This document shows, in pieces, positions 6,472 to 9,463 of a stretch of DNA of 9,463 nucleotides. Made by a program: the position numbers and the translations under genes. The stretch is taken from contig CALCSH010000543.1 of assembly GCA_937893815.1 (NCBI GenBank), forward strand, positions 1-9,463. Direction: 5' to 3'. Under the pieces are notes generated by a model. It did no database searches and had not been told where the DNA came from. It saw only the letters and a program-made list of their open reading frames with translations. This DNA comes from an uncultured Anaerolineae bacterium (lineage in GTDB: Bacteria; Chloroflexota; Anaerolineae; Anaerolineales; UBA11858). The stretch's first letter is position 1, and each line of letters starts with the position of its first letter.

Positions 6472-7281
6472 CTATACTTTCGTGCCCGGGTTCAGAGCAT
6501 AGACCGGCGCCAAACCAACTGTAATACCTCTAGCCTCTAAAACTTGCACCAGTTTCAAACGCAAATCGCTGGCTTTATAAACCGTATCAGGCCATTTGGC
6601 GACATAGGTCCAGACTTCATAGAAATTTGTATCCGCGCCGATACCATCGAAAATCACCACTGGCCGGTAGGCATCGCCATCCAGACGACCTTCAAATTGA
6701 GAAACCGTTTCTTCAAGCACACGTAAAACAACCACACGGTCATGTTTACCACGTACGGGGATACGTATTTTAATCCGATAACCGGGAACTCGCGAATGAT
6801 TGATCAGCGTTCCATTGACGGCTTCTGAGTTTGGGATAATGATTTTGTCTTTATCAATGGTCAGCAGGCTGGTTGCGCTCATATTAATTTCGATGACTTT
6901 GCCAAAGTAATTTCCCAATGTGACATATTCATCAACATCATAATAACGCAAAAACATCAGCTTAACGCCCGAAACAATATCTGAAGCCAAACGTTCAGAT
7001 CCAATGGCAAACGCGCCCGTTACGGCAGTAACGATCACCACCAGCGCCCCGGTAGTGCCGGTGATATCGATGATAATTTTGCCAGTTAGTAGAAATAAAG
7101 CCAGGCGCACCAAGCCTGCGAGAAAATCAACCCAGGTGCTATCAATGAAGCGCGAGAGCGCGCCCTTAATCAAACGGATAAGTAGCAACTCGGCCAGTGC
7201 GTAACCGATGGTGGCAATCACCACAGCCAAACCAGCCATCTTTAAGAATTCGATGATAGTGACGGGTAACGACGTTTCCAT
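6472..7281 (-). CDS. MscS-family small-conductance mechanosensitive channel
   Basis: A 269-residue inner-membrane channel that would open under membrane tension to release solutes during hypo-osmotic shock. There are three membrane helices (about 8-36, 52-72, 79-110). The third carries the small-residue-rich pore segment TGAFAIGSERLASDIVSG, continuing into FLRYYDVDEYVTLGNYFGKV, the MscS signature before the beta domain. TIDKDKIIIPNSEAVNGTLINHSR (141-164) is the conserved middle domain, and the alpha/beta C-terminal vestibule follows. The length is close to E. coli MscS (286). I chose ATG at 7281 rather than the longer open frame from 7491. AGAAGG stands five bases before it, the protein then starts like the family, and the likely promoter lies inside the longer frame. 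It is the first gene of an operon with the LytM-like gene (5-base gap). Both concern the envelope. Confidence 0.9.
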   Translation of the reverse strand: METSLPVTIIEFLKMAGLAVVIATIGYALAELLLIRLIKGALSRFIDSTWVDFLAGLVRLALFLLTGKIIIDITGTTGALVVIVTAVTGAFAIGSERLASDIVSGVKLMFLRYYDVDEYVTLGNYFGKVIEINMSATSLLTIDKDKIIIPNSEAVNGTLINHSRVPGYRIKIRIPVRGKHDRVVVLRVLEETVSQFEGRLDGDAYRPVVIFDGIGADTNFYEVWTYVAKWPDTVYKASDLRLKLVQVLEARGITVGLAPVYALNPGTKV

Positions 7282-7357
7282 AAAAACCTTCTTTCGCTCA
7301 ATCTGTTGGTATTTATTGTGGAAGACTTCTTGTAATTCTGATATAGGTGATCTTATT

Positions 7358-7385
7358 ACTATTATATTACAAGTTACGCTGTCAA
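7358..7385 (-). promoter_or_regulatory. Candidate promoter of the mscS-like/lytM-like operon
   Basis: On the - strand a perfect -35 TTGACA (7380-7385) is followed by an AT-rich stretch containing a perfect TATAAT (7361-7366) with only 13 bases between. At normal spacing the hexamer is the poor AATAGT (16 bases). Both consensus boxes in about 25 bases make a promoter likely here, but which -10 is used is unclear. It supports the start codon at 7281. Confidence 0.45.
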
Positions 7386-7407
7386 GGAATTTAAAAAACG
7401 AAATTCC
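7386..7407. promoter_or_regulatory. Inverted repeat next to the operon -35 box
   Basis: GGAATTT (7386-7392) and AAATTCC (7401-7407) form a perfect 7-bp dyad with an 8-base spacer. It abuts the TTGACA box of the - strand promoter, a position suited to an activator or repressor. The protein is unknown; the AT-rich composition means chance is possible. Confidence 0.25.
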
Positions 7408-7508
7408 CTGTTTTGGGGCTTCTTCCAAGACGGTCGTCCTCAAGGGTATAATTTTCACCAAGGAACAACGCTGAAATTGAACGTCAGGCATACTGGCTGC
7501 TAAAAGAT

Positions 7509-7826
7509 GTGGACAAGGCTACCGAAACCACCTTGTTGAATTTGCTACACAATGGATTGCTGGAAACTATGACCCCCGTAGGCGATTATTTTCAGGGCAC
7601 CTTCCGCCTGATTCGTCCGCTGTGTTATCTAGCCGAAAAAGATATTCGCCGCTTCGCGCACCGGGCCGATTTTCCGCCCCTACCGTCGGAGTGCGAGCGC
7701 AGCGATCATACTGCCCGGCAGTTGATGGCGGATATCATTCGTCAGGTGGAGAAATTGCACCCCCAGGCGCGCGCCAACTTGCTGCGGGCGGGATTACGCG
7801 GGATCAAGATGACTCCCCAAGATTGA
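7509..7826 (+). pseudogene. 5'-truncated TtcA-like (tRNA 2-thiocytidine) gene remnant
   Basis: The translated 105 residues match the C-terminal part of the TtcA/PP-loop ATPase family, which thiolates C32 of tRNA: ATETTLLNLLHNGLLETM, then RLIRPLCYLAEKDIRRFA and a tail with QLMADIIRQVEKLHPQARANLL. TtcA proteins are about 250-310 residues. The N-terminal two thirds are absent: there is no SGGKDS PP-loop, no CxxC, and the GHxxDD motif just before the TLLNL segment is not recognisable. The frame stays open back to 7452 but that stretch does not resemble the family, and no frame upstream restores it. The GTG at 7509 has no Shine-Dalgarno. A single Cys remains (in PSECERS). It could be an expressed fragment, but a decayed copy cut off next to the mscS promoter is simpler. 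Confidence 0.7.
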
Positions 7827-7861
7827 GTCTCAGTTGAGAAGTGCGCTGCCCGGAGACAGAA

Positions 7862-9310
7862 TCAACCCGTTAAAGGGAGAACCACTTCCGCCCCCGCGCG
7901 TGGCTCCCGTATCCTGACCAGAGCCAGCAGCGAGAAGAGAAACAGCATCCCATAGACTGCCATCAACAAGGTATAACTAAAACGATCCCCAATAGGACCG
8001 CCGATATAGGCGCCTACCGCACCGGCCCCTGCACCCGCCAAATTGGACAGGCCTAAAAAACGACCGGCCTCATCTTTCGGCACAAGCAGCGTGCCCAACG
8101 CCCAGTTGGCAGTATAGAATAACCCCGCGCCGCCACCGATCAGACAGCCACCAATATAGATGGGCGTGAGGCTGCCCGCCGTCACCAAGAAAAATGCCCC
8201 GCTGGCGGCCATCAGTGCGCTGACAACGAGAAGAGACTTTCGCCCAAAACGGTCGGCCAGCCACCCGCTGGGCAGCGCTGTCACAAGAACGAATACACCC
8301 ACAAACATGACAATCTGCGCCGCCGGACCGGCGGCCTTTTCGCCAGCAAGCGCGGTAAATTTCTCTTGCAAATAGAAGATCACAAACCCGGCGATATTGG
8401 TGGATCCCACCAGGAAAGCCAGACGATTGATCACCCACCAGGTGAAAGATGGATTCTCACCGGCGCGCTCGCCAATGCTCACCCGGATGCTTAGCCACAC
8501 ACCAAGCCCCACCGTGACAACAATCCCGACCAAGCCGATCCATCCGGCGATCCAGTTGGCTTGTCTCGCCGGGAATCCAACCGCCCAATCCACACCCCAC
8601 CTGACCAACTGCCCCACGCCTAGAATCATTACGGTAAATACGGCCGTCATCAAGAACACGCGCCATAGAGGTTGCCAGTCGAGGGGTGCCGGTTTACCGA
8701 CAAGCGATTTCTCCGGAATGAACATGGTGATGGCAGTCATCATGAGCATCAACGCGCCAAGAGTCAGCAGACTACCCCGCATATTTCCGGTAGCGATCAT
8801 TTTTCCAACCACAAAAGTAACAAAGATTAGCGGCAGCGGTAACTCAAACAGTGATTTGACCCCGGAAAACAGGCCGCGCTTTTCTTCAGGCACCAGATCG
8901 GGGATAATGCCCTGAGCGGCAGCATGCGCAGTATTGGCAGAGGCCATTGAGAGCGTGTATAGCACAAATAGAATCCAGAAGCCGATCATCCCGCTCAATC
9001 CCGCACCCAGGCCGATCAGCATATAGATAATCATCTCGCCAATAGCACCCGCAAAGATAAACGGTCGACGGCGGCCCCAACGTGACGAGCTGCGATCCGA
9101 GAGCATACCCATCAGGGCCTGCATCAGAATGGCGGCCATCAAGGCCCATAAGCGGATGACTCCGAGATAAGCGCCTTTGAACTCTTCGCCAACAAATTCT
9201 TGCACCAAAAGAGGAATGATCAGCGGGGTAAGCACCTGCGATCGGGCCGTCAGGGCAAACCAGAAGGCATTAAAAGTAATATAGTCAGACCAACGAATGG
9301 GGCGATTCAA
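7862..9310 (-). CDS. MFS transporter, GPH/sugar-symporter-like
   Basis: A 482-residue polytopic membrane protein with about 12 helices. The loop between helices 2 and 3 reads GMLSDRSSSRWGRRRPFIFAG (about 68-88), the form typical of the glycoside-pentoside-hexuronide (GPH) and sucrose-symporter groups. A second copy of the MFS loop motif, WLADRFGRKSLL, is near 350-361 between helices 8 and 9. The substrate cannot be told from sequence; a sugar or glycoside is plausible. The start is TTG at 9310: an in-frame stop (9323-9325) lies four codons upstream and no ATG occurs before the first helix. Only a weak GAGAAA precedes it. It converges with the TtcA-like remnant, with 35 bases between them and no clear terminator. 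It is not closely similar to the BCD transporter at the other end of the window. Confidence 0.88.
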   Translation of the reverse strand: MNRPIRWSDYITFNAFWFALTARSQVLTPLIIPLLVQEFVGEEFKGAYLGVIRLWALMAAILMQALMGMLSDRSSSRWGRRRPFIFAGAIGEMIIYMLIGLGAGLSGMIGFWILFVLYTLSMASANTAHAAAQGIIPDLVPEEKRGLFSGVKSLFELPLPLIFVTFVVGKMIATGNMRGSLLTLGALMLMMTAITMFIPEKSLVGKPAPLDWQPLWRVFLMTAVFTVMILGVGQLVRWGVDWAVGFPARQANWIAGWIGLVGIVVTVGLGVWLSIRVSIGERAGENPSFTWWVINRLAFLVGSTNIAGFVIFYLQEKFTALAGEKAAGPAAQIVMFVGVFVLVTALPSGWLADRFGRKSLLVVSALMAASGAFFLVTAGSLTPIYIGGCLIGGGAGLFYTANWALGTLLVPKDEAGRFLGLSNLAGAGAGAVGAYIGGPIGDRFSYTLLMAVYGMLFLFSLLALVRIREPRAGAEVVLPLTG

Positions 9311-9355
9311 ATTGATTTCTCGCTAGGGGGTACGTGGAGCCGCCAAGGGCACATC

Positions 9356-9463
9356 TCATAAGCCCCCAGGGATTTTCAAAACCAGCCGTTCGCTTCGCAA
9401 ACTATGGTCAGACTCCACTGAAAAAACTACCGTGCAGGTGTTCCCGCCGGAATATATGGGGGT
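9356..9463 (-). other. Possible 3' end of an ORF entering from the right edge
   Basis: On the - strand a frame is open from the window edge to TGA at 9356-9358, giving 35 residues ending VLKIPGGL. I recognise no family. A small imperfect hairpin (GTTCGC-TTC-GCAAAC) lies near 9387-9401. It may be the tail of a gene or only a non-coding repeat upstream of the MFS gene. No promoter for the MFS gene is evident in 9311-9463. Confidence 0.15.

Noticed and set aside
7282..7491. Longer start (7491) for the MscS gene, adding 70 residues
   Set aside because: The added part has no family resemblance, overlaps the likely promoter, and a good ribosome binding site precedes ATG 7281.
7826..7842. Small TCTCA-GT-TGAGA dyad after the TtcA remnant as a terminator
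   Set aside because: The stem is only 5 bp with a 2-base loop and no T-run follows.
8397..8915. Antisense open frame of 172 codons inside the second MFS gene
   Set aside because: A Thr/Pro/Ile-rich shadow of membrane-protein codons; the real gene on the other strand has clear MFS motifs.
1..9463. CRISPR array, phage or defence system
   Set aside because: There are no regularly spaced direct repeats, no cas, integrase or phage-type genes; all repeats found are palindromic and few.

Overview
The window carries six intact protein genes, one gene remnant and several palindromic or repeated elements. The gene families suggest a Gram-negative-like or Chloroflexota (Anaerolineae-type) bacterium. 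The main hints are a BCD/PucC-type transporter, a MerR-type helix-turn-helix protein with an RsbRD_N-like C-terminal domain, moderate GC, and Pro/Ser/Gly-coding palindromic repeats. The taxon is an inference, because no rRNA or other marker is present.

Layout, left to right. A GC-rich hairpin (1-29) is probably the terminator of a gene outside the window. On the + strand follow a bacteriochlorophyll-delivery (BCD) family MFS transporter (212-1519), a small MerR/BldC-like regulator (1658-2278) and uvrA (2486-5431). The regulator gene is bracketed by two inverted, diverged copies of a ~70-80 bp palindromic repeat. uvrA has a 20-bp palindrome over its -10 box, a G-free leader without a Shine-Dalgarno sequence, and an in-frame palindromic element inside the coding region. 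A perfect 21-bp bidirectional hairpin separates uvrA from a convergent two-gene operon on the - strand: an MscS-type channel (7281-6472) followed by a secreted LytM/M23-fold protein (6466-5471) that has lost most catalytic residues. Beyond the operon promoter lies a 5'-truncated TtcA-like remnant (+, about 7509-7826). Last comes a GPH/sugar-type MFS transporter on the - strand (9310-7862). The final 150 bases hold no certain gene.

How the genes relate. UvrA is the damage-recognition ATPase of nucleotide excision repair, and the palindrome over its promoter may be an SOS-type operator. The MscS channel and the LytM-fold protein are probably co-transcribed and both concern the envelope, one releasing turgor and the other a likely non-catalytic cell-wall factor. 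The BCD transporter is unusual here because no pigment or photosystem gene is next to it. The adjacent regulator may or may not control it. The most rewarding items for follow-up are the in-frame palindrome in uvrA, the uvrA operator candidate, the repeat pair around the regulator, and the catalytically degenerate LytM protein.
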